Shown piece by piece: positions 25,688 to 34,136 of a stretch of DNA of 64,000 bases. The translations under genes and the position numbers were made by a program. Source of the DNA: CAIVAT01 sp037133475 (GTDB taxonomy: Bacteria; Bacteroidota; Bacteroidia; Bacteroidales; FEN-979); contig JBAXOB010000003.1 in the NCBI GenBank assembly GCA_037133475.1, positions 62,001 through 126,000 on the forward strand, given 5' to 3'. The notes under the pieces were generated by a model. The model saw only the letters and a program-made list of their open reading frames with translations, did no database searches and was not told where the DNA came from. Within the stretch, counting starts at the first letter, position 1; each line of letters opens with the position of its first letter.

Positions 25688-28138
25688 ATGAGGCAAGCAA
25701 TATACCTTTTTATAATTTCCATCTCCCTGGCTATTTTCCCCTTCGTTACCCGGGCACAGTTTTCTGTGGTAAAGGGGAGGATCACCGATGAGAAAACCTC
25801 CGACCCGTTACCCTATGTCAACATCGGGGTGAGGGGGCAGGCTTCGGGAACCTTTTCCGACAGTAACGGCTCCTACCGGCTGGAATTGCCCAAGGGTGAT
25901 TATGACCTCTTTATCTCCTCGGTGGGCTATGAAAAGATGGAAAAGCACATCCATCTCGACGGCAGGAAGACCTACAACCTCGATATGAACCTGGTCAATA
26001 CCTCGCAGGAGCTGAATACGGTGATCGTCTCTGCCTCGAAGTATTCCCAGAAGATCCAGGAATCGATCTCTTCCATCGAGGTTTTGAAGGCAAGGACCAT
26101 TGAAACCGGAAATATTTCCAGCGCCAACAAGGTTGTCGACCAGATGCCGGGTATCACCATTGTTGACAACGAACCCCAGATCCGCGCCGGGAGCGGCTTC
26201 AGTTCAGGACTTGGTTCCCGGGTCATGATCATGGTGGATGAAATACCGCTGCTTCGCGGCGATGCAGGACGTCCCGACTGGGACCTGCTGCCGATCGACG
26301 ATGTCGACCAGATCGAAGTGGTAAAGGGAGCATCCTCGGTGGTTTTCGGATCCTCGGCCATCAACGGCGCCGTCAATGTGAGAACCGCCTGGCCGAAGGA
26401 GGAACCGGTGACCAAAATCACAACTTTTATAGGAACATATAGCAAACCCGAGCGTACTTATGCCACACCATGGCCCAACAATAACATGAGTCTATTTGGG
26501 ACCAAGGTGCCCTGGCTGTGGATAAACCCTTTGGTTTACGGAACCTCGATTACACATTCTCAAAAAATTGACAATATTGATTTTACCGGTGGTATCAGCT
26601 ATTATAAGGACCAGGGCTATATCGGCGGATCTCCCGAAGGGAAGGTGGCCGATTCGGTCTACAACAAAGGGCAATTCAATAACCGGGTTAAATTCTATTT
26701 CAATTCGCGGGTCAGGTCAAAGAAAATTGAGGGACTTTCCTATGGCCTGAACGGTAATTTCATGTACCAGGAAAATGCTGAGGCCTATTTCTGGTATGAC
26801 GCCGACACCAACCTCTACAAGGCCTATCCCGGCTCGCTTTCACGGTTTAAAACGCTGACCTTTTACGTTGATCCCTTTGTCAAATACTTTGCAAAGAACG
26901 GCGATTCGCACGCTTTTAAAAACAGGATCTATTACCTCAATACCAACGGGCTCTACAACCAGACATCGCTGAGTGTTACGGTCTATAACGAGTACCAGTT
27001 CACCCATAAATTCAAAAAGGCGGGCGACCTGATGCTGGTAACCGGCATTACGAATATATATGCCTACGCCTTCGGAAAGGTATTCTCGGGGAAACTGGCC
27101 GATAACGGCACGCCGACATTGGGCGATAACGGCACCTATACCTCCGAAAACCTGGCGGTTTATGCACAGCTGGAGAAGAAATTCTTCCACAGGCTGTCGT
27201 TCCTGCTCGGAGGCAGGTACGAGTATTTTCACATGGTCGACATGACCGAGGGCAAACCCATCTTCCGCGCAGGATTGAACCTCCAGGCTGCCAAAGGAAG
27301 CTATTTCAGGCTTTCGGTCGGGCAGGGTTATCGCGTCCCGAGTATCGGCGAGCGCTATATCACCACCACTTCGGGAAATTTCGGGTTTTATCCCAATCCC
27401 AAGCTGGCGCCTGAATCGAGCCTCTCCTATGAACTCGGATTCAAGCAACTCTTCAAGATCGGGAAGTTTGCAGGCATGTTCGACCTGGCAGGTTTTTATG
27501 AAAAGTACGATAATTACGTCGAATTCAACTTCGGCTACTGGGGACTTAATCCCAAATTAAACAAGGATGCCGGCTTTAAATTCTTCAATACCGGCCCGGC
27601 CCGCATTTATGGAATTGACGCTTCGCTTGGCGGAGAGGGTGACCTGGTGAAAAACCTGAACCTGGCGGTCATGGTTGGATATACCTACTCGGTGCCGGAG
27701 GCGCTGAATCCCAAATATGTTTTTTATGTCAATCCCAACACGCACAAATCCCTTACCTACGAAAACACCTCCTCCGATACCAGCGGCCATATCCTGAAAT
27801 ACCGTGTCCAAACATTGGTGAAGACTGATGTGCAGATTACCTGGAAACGATTGGGAACAGGTTTCGCCGGGCGTTATTACGGGTATATGAAGAATATCGA
27901 CAGTTTCTTCAATGAAATTCTTGACAACGGCACCTTTGGCGTTAATTCAGGAATTAAAAAATATCGCGAGGAACATAATTCGGGTACGTTTATTGTTGAT
28001 TACAGGGTCAGTTATGCCATGAAGAGTTTTAAATTTTCGGTTATTGTAAATAACCTGATGAATACCGAGTTTTCCTTAAGACCCATGACCATTGAACCGC
28101 CGAGAATGACCCAGTTGCAGGTGATCTACAAGATATGA
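25688..28138 (+). CDS. TonB-dependent outer membrane receptor (816 aa)
   Basis: Signal peptide (1-24, ending TRAQ), a carboxypeptidase-regulatory-like domain (about 27-110: VVKGRITDEKTSDPLPYVNI), a plug domain (about 118-235 with DQMPGITIVDNEPQIRAGS and VEVVKGASSVVFGSSAINGAVNV), then a 22-strand-type barrel ending in an aromatic-poor QVIYKI. It lacks the SusC signature, so it belongs to the general TonB receptor class (siderophore, cobalamin, peptide or sugar import). The ligand is unknown. A small secreted T9SS protein follows after 94 bases and could be a partner. The long leader may carry regulation, but no known riboswitch was recognised. Confidence 0.92.
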   Translation: MRQAIYLFIISISLAIFPFVTRAQFSVVKGRITDEKTSDPLPYVNIGVRGQASGTFSDSNGSYRLELPKGDYDLFISSVGYEKMEKHIHLDGRKTYNLDMNLVNTSQELNTVIVSASKYSQKIQESISSIEVLKARTIETGNISSANKVVDQMPGITIVDNEPQIRAGSGFSSGLGSRVMIMVDEIPLLRGDAGRPDWDLLPIDDVDQIEVVKGASSVVFGSSAINGAVNVRTAWPKEEPVTKITTFIGTYSKPERTYATPWPNNNMSLFGTKVPWLWINPLVYGTSITHSQKIDNIDFTGGISYYKDQGYIGGSPEGKVADSVYNKGQFNNRVKFYFNSRVRSKKIEGLSYGLNGNFMYQENAEAYFWYDADTNLYKAYPGSLSRFKTLTFYVDPFVKYFAKNGDSHAFKNRIYYLNTNGLYNQTSLSVTVYNEYQFTHKFKKAGDLMLVTGITNIYAYAFGKVFSGKLADNGTPTLGDNGTYTSENLAVYAQLEKKFFHRLSFLLGGRYEYFHMVDMTEGKPIFRAGLNLQAAKGSYFRLSVGQGYRVPSIGERYITTTSGNFGFYPNPKLAPESSLSYELGFKQLFKIGKFAGMFDLAGFYEKYDNYVEFNFGYWGLNPKLNKDAGFKFFNTGPARIYGIDASLGGEGDLVKNLNLAVMVGYTYSVPEALNPKYVFYVNPNTHKSLTYENTSSDTSGHILKYRVQTLVKTDVQITWKRLGTGFAGRYYGYMKNIDSFFNEILDNGTFGVNSGIKKYREEHNSGTFIVDYRVSYAMKSFKFSVIVNNLMNTEFSLRPMTIEPPRMTQLQVIYKI

Positions 28139-28232
28139 TCAGGTGATCCCCGGGTTGTCCATTACCGGCAGCCACTGTTTTGTAAAAAATTCCGAAAAAT
28201 AACCTATAATGACTAAAACTAAACTTTAATCT

Positions 28233-29207
28233 ATGAAAAAGCTGATTTCACTTTTTTTGGTTGCATTGGCAATAAACTCTGCCCACTCTCAGACGCAAAT
28301 TGCAAACGGGGATTTTGAACACTGGTACAATGTGGTGGTGAGCGCCTCCCTTAATTATGATGATATCGGTACCGGCCCGACCGATAACTGGACGGCAACC
28401 CTGAATTCACTGGCTGCGCTGCCTGCTTCAGCCGGCGGACCAGGCCCGGTGACTGTATTTAAATCAACCGATGCCCATACGGGCAGCTTTGCTGCAAAGG
28501 CTGTTTCCGCTAACTTCCCCCTGGGATTTTTCAATATTTTCATCCCCGGGATGATTGGTACCGCCCAACTGGATATGGTGGGCGTGAGGGCCATCCTTGG
28601 CAAACCCTGCCCGAATTGCACCCCTTCCCATTTCAAGGGCTATTTTAAATTCCAGCCTGTCAATGGCGATTCCTGTGCTGCCGTAGTGCTGCTGTCGAAG
28701 TGGAACTCTGTTGCCAGGAAACGCGACACCATCGGTTACGGCAGGATGGTACAGCACACCGCCGTGACGGCCTACACGCAGTTTGATATTCCTGTCAACT
28801 ATACCAGCAGCACCGCCGCCGATTCAGTTACCGTGCTGGTCGTATCGAGCGCAGGTTTTAACGTGATCAACTTTGAAGGGAGTGTCGGCCAGGTTGGCAA
28901 CACCATGTATGTCGATGACCTTGTACTGGAATATCCCACAGGGATTCAGCAGATCCTCATGCCGGAGGTGAATGTCTCGCTCTATCCCAATCCTGCCAAG
29001 GATGTCATGAATGTTGACCTCAGCAAAGAGGTTAAGGGTGGTGTTTTCGAAGTGCTGAACGCAGCCGGAAAACTGGTTGGCAGCTTTTCTCTCCCGCAGC
29101 TGAAGAATTCAATCCAGGTCGGCAGTCTTCCCGCCGGCGCATTCTATTACAGACTTATGGAGGGCAAACAGATCATGAATACAGGAACTTTTGTTGTAAC
29201 CAAATAA
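28233..29207 (+). CDS. secreted T9SS type A sorting-domain protein, PCMD-like (324 aa)
   Basis: Signal peptide (1-19, ending AHSQ). The mature start TQIANGDFEHWYN followed by GPTDNWTATLN and, later, HTGSFAAKAVS resembles the PCMD-type (putative carbohydrate-metabolism) or choice-of-anchor beta-sandwich domains. CPNCTP provides a possible disulfide pair. The C-terminus from VSLYPNPAKDVMNV to the end FVVTK is a type A sorting domain. Function is unknown; extracellular ligand binding is a guess. It sits between the TonB receptor and ornithine aminotransferase (22 bases to the next start). Confidence 0.85.
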   Translation: MKKLISLFLVALAINSAHSQTQIANGDFEHWYNVVVSASLNYDDIGTGPTDNWTATLNSLAALPASAGGPGPVTVFKSTDAHTGSFAAKAVSANFPLGFFNIFIPGMIGTAQLDMVGVRAILGKPCPNCTPSHFKGYFKFQPVNGDSCAAVVLLSKWNSVARKRDTIGYGRMVQHTAVTAYTQFDIPVNYTSSTAADSVTVLVVSSAGFNVINFEGSVGQVGNTMYVDDLVLEYPTGIQQILMPEVNVSLYPNPAKDVMNVDLSKEVKGGVFEVLNAAGKLVGSFSLPQLKNSIQVGSLPAGAFYYRLMEGKQIMNTGTFVVTK

Positions 29208-29228
29208 CCTAAAATAATAACTGCACCT

Positions 29229-30452
29229 ATGACCGAAGTAAAAACATCACAAATGGCTATGGACCTGGAAGATAAATACGGGGCTCATAACTATCATCCG
29301 CTACCTGTTGTATTGGTAAAGGCAAAAGGCGTCTACATGTGGGACGTTGAAGGCAAACAGTACTTTGATTTCTTATCAGCCTATTCAGCCGTGAACCAGG
29401 GGCATTGTCATCCGAAAATCGTCAATGCCCTCATCGAACAGGCGCAAACACTGGAACTGACCTCCCGTGCCTTCTACAACAATGTTCTCGGCCCGTATGA
29501 AAAATTTATCACCGAATATTTCGGCTACCAGCGTGTGCTGCCCATGAATTCAGGCGCCGAGGGCGATGAAACGGCGCTCAAGCTGACCCGTAAATGGGGC
29601 TACAAGGTAAAGGGGATTCCTGAAAACCAGGCCAAGATCATCTGCTGCCGCGACAATTTCCACGGGCGCACCATCACCGTCATCTCCATGTCGAACGATC
29701 CGGATGCCCGTAAGGATTTCGGACCCTTCACACCCGGATTTGAGGCCATCCCCTACAACGACCTCAATGCCCTTGCAAAGGCGCTGGAAGATCCCAATGT
29801 AGCGGGTTTCCTTGTTGAGCCCATCCAGGGGGAAGCAGGGGTATTCGTACCCGATGAAGGTTACCTGAAAAAGGCCTATGACCTGTGCAAGTCGAAGAAT
29901 GTACTCTTTATCGCCGATGAGGTTCAGACCGGTATCGCCCGCACGGGCCGCCTGCTGGCCTGCGACTGGGAAGGAGTCAAACCCGACGTGCTTATCCTTG
30001 GGAAGGCGCTCTCCGGAGGTGTCTACCCCATCTCAGCCGTGCTTGCCGATGATGAAGTTATGTTGTGCATCCACCCGGGTGAACATGGCTCTACCTTTGG
30101 CGGAAATCCTATCGCTGCAAAGGTTGCAATGGCCGCCCTGAGTGTGGTCAGGGATGAAAAACTTGCCGAAAATGCCGAAAAAATGGGCGCCATCTTCCGT
30201 GACGAATTACGCAAGATCAATTCGCCCTATATCGAGCTTGTCCGCGGCAAAGGTTTGCTGAATGCCATCGTGATCAAACCCTTTAACGGGAAATCAGCCT
30301 GGGATGTCTGCCTGAAGATGCGCGACAATGGCCTGCTTGCCAAGCCAACGCACGATCATATCATCCGTTTTGCACCGCCCCTGGTGATCACCGAGGAGCA
30401 GATCCACGAAGCCGTGGAGATCATCCGCAGGTCGATCAAGGAGCTGGAATAA
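29229..30452 (+). CDS. rocD: ornithine aminotransferase (ornithine-oxo-acid transaminase)
   Basis: PLP-dependent class III aminotransferase that converts ornithine and 2-oxoglutarate to glutamate semialdehyde and glutamate in the cytosol. 407 residues, the normal length. Diagnostic pieces: YGAHNYHPLPVVL near the N-terminus, MNSGAEGDETALKL, GRTITVISMSNDP, EPIQGEAGVFVPD, DEVQTGIARTG and the PLP lysine in ILGKALSGGVYP (K259). An internal ATG nine codons in (MAMDLED) is an alternative start. With arginine deiminase 2.4 kb away it suggests arginine/ornithine use. A strong terminator follows. Confidence 0.95.
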   Translation: MTEVKTSQMAMDLEDKYGAHNYHPLPVVLVKAKGVYMWDVEGKQYFDFLSAYSAVNQGHCHPKIVNALIEQAQTLELTSRAFYNNVLGPYEKFITEYFGYQRVLPMNSGAEGDETALKLTRKWGYKVKGIPENQAKIICCRDNFHGRTITVISMSNDPDARKDFGPFTPGFEAIPYNDLNALAKALEDPNVAGFLVEPIQGEAGVFVPDEGYLKKAYDLCKSKNVLFIADEVQTGIARTGRLLACDWEGVKPDVLILGKALSGGVYPISAVLADDEVMLCIHPGEHGSTFGGNPIAAKVAMAALSVVRDEKLAENAEKMGAIFRDELRKINSPYIELVRGKGLLNAIVIKPFNGKSAWDVCLKMRDNGLLAKPTHDHIIRFAPPLVITEEQIHEAVEIIRRSIKELE

Positions 30453-30472
30453 ACACCTTTTTGCTAAAAACG

Positions 30473-30517
30473 AACAGTGAACCTCGGAAACAATTTCCGG
30501 GTTCACTGTTTTTTTTT
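30473..30517 (+). terminator. rho-independent terminator after rocD
   Basis: AACAGTGAAC (30473-30482) pairs with GTTCACTGTT (30501-30510); an inner stem CGGAAA/TTTCCG continues past a one-base bulge. Nine T residues lie at the end of the stem. Confidence 0.92.
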
Positions 30518-30858
30518 ACTAATTACGGAAGGGTTGGGTTTAGCCTCTTGCCATCCCTCTCTTCAAATTCATGGCGAGGACATTAACTGGCAGGTGAAAG
30601 TTCGTTCCTGATTATTAGACTTCCATTCGCCAAAATCCAATGGTATAATTCCTGTCAATCCAATATATTGAATGTTTTTGTTGGATTTTGACCCTGATTT
30701 TCGCATATTTACCCTTCAATTCACCATATGATGCCCGTTACTGCGCTCATTCCGGTTCCCCTTTCCCCCCTTTTTCATTTCAGCGGGATGATCCTCCGCT
30801 AAGGCTCCTCTAAGCTTCCGTTCAGATAATACCCAGTCACACTCCTGTTGACTCCCTG
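30518..30858. other. convergent intergenic region, nothing identified
   Basis: About 340 bases between the rocD terminator and the stop of the minus-strand ABC exporter. I see no plausible ORF, tRNA, repeat array or clear promoter. Confidence 0.5.
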
Positions 30859-32634
30859 CTAGCTCCCTCCCGAAAACTGCAGTTCACTTAGGTTCCTGTA
30901 TATTCCGCCGGCCACCAGTAAAAGCTGCTCATGGGTTCCCTGTTCGACAATGCGGCCATTGTCAAGCACCAGGATATGGTCGGCCTGGCGGATGGTGGAG
31001 AGCCGGTGGGCAATCACAATGGAGGTACGTCCCTTCATCAGCTTTTCAAGGGCATCCTGCACCAGCCGCTCAGATTCGGAGTCGAGCGAGGAGGTGGCCT
31101 CATCGAGGATCAGGATCTTCGGGTCCTTCAGCACCGCCCGGGCAATGGCGATCCGCTGCCGCTGGCCGCCCGACAGCTGGGTCCCGCGCTCGCCTACCAG
31201 CGTATCGAGTCCCTGCGGGAACTGGGTGATAAAGTCCCAGGCATTGGCCTTGATAGCAGCCTCCATGACCATCGCTTCGGTTGATCCGGGTTTCCCGTAG
31301 GCGATATTTTCGCGGATGGTGCCGCCGAAAAGAAAGATATCCTGGGGAACGATCGCCATCTGGCTTCGCAGGGCCGAAACCGGGAAACTCTTGCTGTCCT
31401 TTTCATCAAAGAGGATATGGCCTGAAACAGGGTCGTAAAGCCTGAGCAGCAGGGAGACAAAGGTCGACTTCCCGGCGCCGCTGGGACCTACCAGCGCGAT
31501 AAGCGTATCGGGCTTGATGGTCACATTCAGATCGGTGAGCACCTGCATATCGGTGCGCGAGGGATAATGAAAGGAGACCGCTTCAAAGCGAATGCTGCCG
31601 TGGAGTGCCTGACCGGGAAGAAGGGTGGCAAATTCGGTTACCGGTTCGACAGGTTCATCAAAGATCTCGAGCAGATCTTCGGTGGCCCCGATGAATTTCT
31701 GGACCCTGGCAAATACATCCGCCATTCCGCCGATGGTACCCCCGATAAACATGGAGTAAATTACGAAAGAGAAGAGCTCGCCGGTTGCCAGCTCCCCGGT
31801 GGCCAGCAGGGCCGACCCTTTCCAGATCACCGCCACCATGGCGCCGAAAAGGCCAAGGATGGTAAAGGAGGAGAAGGCGCCGCGCAACTTGCCGTTTTGA
31901 ATGCCGGTATGAGCGATTTCCAGCGTTTTTCCCCGGTAACGCGCCATTTCGAAAAATTCGTTGGTGAAGGTCTTCACGCTCTGGATCCCTTGCAGGGTCT
32001 CCTCCACGATGGTGTTCGAATCGGCCACCTGGCTCTGGGCCTGTTTGCTTAATTTCCGGATATAGCGACCGAAGAAGACCACCAGGATCATGATCACCGG
32101 GACGATGGCCAACATGAAAAGCGTTAACTTAAAGGAGGTAAACATCAGCAGGCTGACACCCCCGATGATGATGATGAGCTGCCTCAGGAATTCTGCAAGG
32201 GTGCTGGTTAGGGCATCCTGCAGCAGGGTGATGTCGGACGACAGCCTGCTGTTCAGCTCCCCGACCCGGCGGTACTGGAAGAACTTCATCGGCAGGCGGA
32301 TCAGGTGGTTGAAGGTGCTCTGGCGCAGGTCGGCCAGCGTTTTTTCGGCAACATGCACGAACAGGTATATCCTGAAGTAGGAAAATACCGACTGTGCTAC
32401 CAGCACCCCGACCAGGATCAGCGCGATGCGGTTGATCTCCTGTGCCAGCTTTCCCTGGTTTCCCAGGTCGACCAGCTGCCCCAGCAACTTGGGAAAGGCC
32501 AGGCTAGCGCTGCTGGAACCCAGCAGGAATAGGAGCCCCAGGGCGTATTCATACTTATAGGGTTTTATATAGCTGTATAACCTGAAAAGCTTCCGTAACC
32601 CGGGAAGCGTAATCTTCGATTTTTTCTCCTCCAT
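30859..32634 (-). CDS. ABC exporter, permease-ATPase fusion (MsbA/MDR-like half transporter)
   Basis: The start is set at ATG 32634 (MEEKKSKITLPGLRKLF), giving 591 residues; an earlier in-frame ATG at 32721 lies upstream of the -7 box. Six membrane spans fill about 25-310. The ATPase domain carries Walker A GPSGAGKS, Q-loop IVPQDIFLF, signature LSGGQRQR, Walker B ILILDEATSSLD and the switch His in VIAHRLST. Half-transporters of this type dimerise and export lipids, peptides or drugs. The substrate cannot be told from sequence. It is transcribed divergently from arginine deiminase, and both promoter boxes lie in the shared gap. Confidence 0.93.
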   Translation of the reverse strand: MEEKKSKITLPGLRKLFRLYSYIKPYKYEYALGLLFLLGSSSASLAFPKLLGQLVDLGNQGKLAQEINRIALILVGVLVAQSVFSYFRIYLFVHVAEKTLADLRQSTFNHLIRLPMKFFQYRRVGELNSRLSSDITLLQDALTSTLAEFLRQLIIIIGGVSLLMFTSFKLTLFMLAIVPVIMILVVFFGRYIRKLSKQAQSQVADSNTIVEETLQGIQSVKTFTNEFFEMARYRGKTLEIAHTGIQNGKLRGAFSSFTILGLFGAMVAVIWKGSALLATGELATGELFSFVIYSMFIGGTIGGMADVFARVQKFIGATEDLLEIFDEPVEPVTEFATLLPGQALHGSIRFEAVSFHYPSRTDMQVLTDLNVTIKPDTLIALVGPSGAGKSTFVSLLLRLYDPVSGHILFDEKDSKSFPVSALRSQMAIVPQDIFLFGGTIRENIAYGKPGSTEAMVMEAAIKANAWDFITQFPQGLDTLVGERGTQLSGGQRQRIAIARAVLKDPKILILDEATSSLDSESERLVQDALEKLMKGRTSIVIAHRLSTIRQADHILVLDNGRIVEQGTHEQLLLVAGGIYRNLSELQFSGGS

Positions 32635-32699
32635 GAATCTCTTTGGGTATGTTTGTGCGGGATGATTGGTTCCCCGGTTTGGTTGTGTGAAATAAAATG

Positions 32700-32707
32700 C
32701 AAAAGTA
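32700..32707 (-). promoter_or_regulatory. -7 promoter box for the ABC exporter
   Basis: TACTTTTG on the minus strand, 66 bases before the chosen ATG at 32634 and downstream of the rejected ATG at 32721. Confidence 0.6.
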
Positions 32708-32806
32708 CGGATGTTCTCCATCCGGAATTTTTATTTTATCCCGGATAGGTAAAAGAGAGCAGTCCATACAAAAAATCAAAGATTCAATATATTGATACAG
32801 AAATAG

Positions 32807-32814
32807 TAATTTTG
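32807..32814 (+). promoter_or_regulatory. -7 promoter box for arginine deiminase
   Basis: TAATTTTG, 16 bases before the ATG at 32831. Confidence 0.65.
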
Positions 32815-32830
32815 CTGAAAACAGCTATCC

Positions 32831-34084
32831 ATGTCAGAAATATTATCCGTCGATATCCGCTCTGAGATCGGTCAACTTGAATCGGTGATCCTTCATACCC
32901 CCGGGGCTGAGGTGGAGAACATGACCCCCGAGAATGCAGAAAGGGCCCTGTACAGCGACATCCTCAACCTGAATATCGGCCTGGCCGAATACAGCCAGTT
33001 GAACGGGGTGCTTTCAAAAGTTGCAAAAACCTTCGAGGTGCGGGAACTCCTGCAGGAGGTTGTGGAACAGCCCAAGGCCAGGCAGGAGCTGGTCGGGAAC
33101 ATCTGCCTGAATGAAAACACCTCCCATATCCGTGACTTTCTGCTCTCCCTGCCATCTCCCGACCTGGCCACCGTGCTCATCGAAGGGGTGCTGATGGAGA
33201 AGGACAACCTAACCAAGTTCCTGAGTAAGGGGAGGTATGAGCTGATGCCCCTCCATAATTTCTTTTTCATGCGCGACTCCGCCGTCTGCTTGTCGAACAA
33301 GGTCCTCATCTCGAAGATGGCCAGCGTGGTGCGTGAACGGGAATCGATCATCATGGAGAGCATCTTCACCCACCATCCCGAATTCGGCGTTGAAACCATG
33401 AATCCCGTGCATTGGCCCCATCTGCAGGGCATCACCATCGAAGGCGGGGATGTGATCGTGGCCAGGGAGGATGTGCTGCTGGTGGGTACGGGTACCCGCA
33501 CCACCTCACAGGGCATCGACTTCCTCCTGGAGTGGTACAAACAGGAGAAACTTTCAAAACACCTCCTGATCCAGGAGCTGCCCTTCAAACCGGAATCGTT
33601 CATCCACCTCGACATGGTATTCACCCTGCTGGATGTGGACAAATGCATGGTTTACGAACCGGTGATCCTCAAACCCAACAAGCTGCAAACGGTGCATATC
33701 ATCATCGAACAGGGGAAGGTCGTTTCGATCTTCAACGAGGAGAACCTGCTGACAGCCCTTAACAAGCTTGGTTTCGGGCTCGAGCCGGTGATCTGCGGCG
33801 GTACCGCCGATCCCTGGACCCAGCAGCGCGAACAGTGGCACTCAGGGGCCAACTTCTTTGCCATCGCCCCCGGGAAGGCAATCGGCTATGCCCGCAATAC
33901 CTATACCCTCGATGAATTGTCGAAACACGGGTTTGAGATCATCAGGGCTGAATCGGTCATCAAAGGCCATGCTGATATCGGGGATTATAAAAGATGTATC
34001 ATCGCCATTGAAGGCAGCGAACTGGCCAGGGGAGGCGGCGGGGCGAGGTGCATGACCATGCCGGTGAAAAGAGGTGCGGTCTGA
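32831..34084 (+). CDS. arcA: arginine deiminase
   Basis: Hydrolyses L-arginine to citrulline and ammonia in the cytosol. 417 residues. Family landmarks: SEIGQLESVILHTPG at the N-terminus, FFMRDSAV, the EGGDV segment with its catalytic acid, HLDMVFTLLD with the catalytic His, and the nucleophile Cys in GGGGARCMTMP (C407) near the C-terminus. No ornithine carbamoyltransferase, carbamate kinase or arginine/ornithine antiporter lies next to it, so the classical arc operon is not assembled here. Ornithine aminotransferase is nearby. The promoter is divergent with the ABC exporter. Confidence 0.95.
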   Translation: MSEILSVDIRSEIGQLESVILHTPGAEVENMTPENAERALYSDILNLNIGLAEYSQLNGVLSKVAKTFEVRELLQEVVEQPKARQELVGNICLNENTSHIRDFLLSLPSPDLATVLIEGVLMEKDNLTKFLSKGRYELMPLHNFFFMRDSAVCLSNKVLISKMASVVRERESIIMESIFTHHPEFGVETMNPVHWPHLQGITIEGGDVIVAREDVLLVGTGTRTTSQGIDFLLEWYKQEKLSKHLLIQELPFKPESFIHLDMVFTLLDVDKCMVYEPVILKPNKLQTVHIIIEQGKVVSIFNEENLLTALNKLGFGLEPVICGGTADPWTQQREQWHSGANFFAIAPGKAIGYARNTYTLDELSKHGFEIIRAESVIKGHADIGDYKRCIIAIEGSELARGGGGARCMTMPVKRGAV

Positions 34085-34136
34085 TGCCGGATTCCATATT
34101 TTTTTTGGTAATTTTACAATCGTCAACCAAGATCAC

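Noticed and set aside
32635..32721. Longer start for the ABC exporter
   Set aside because: The ATG at 32721 lies upstream of the -7 box at 32700-32707, so it would not be transcribed from it.
34074..34136. Upstream ATG for the large Asp-box protein
   Set aside because: It overlaps the arginine deiminase gene and adds a non-signal-like segment; the ATG at 34137 gives a proper signal peptide.
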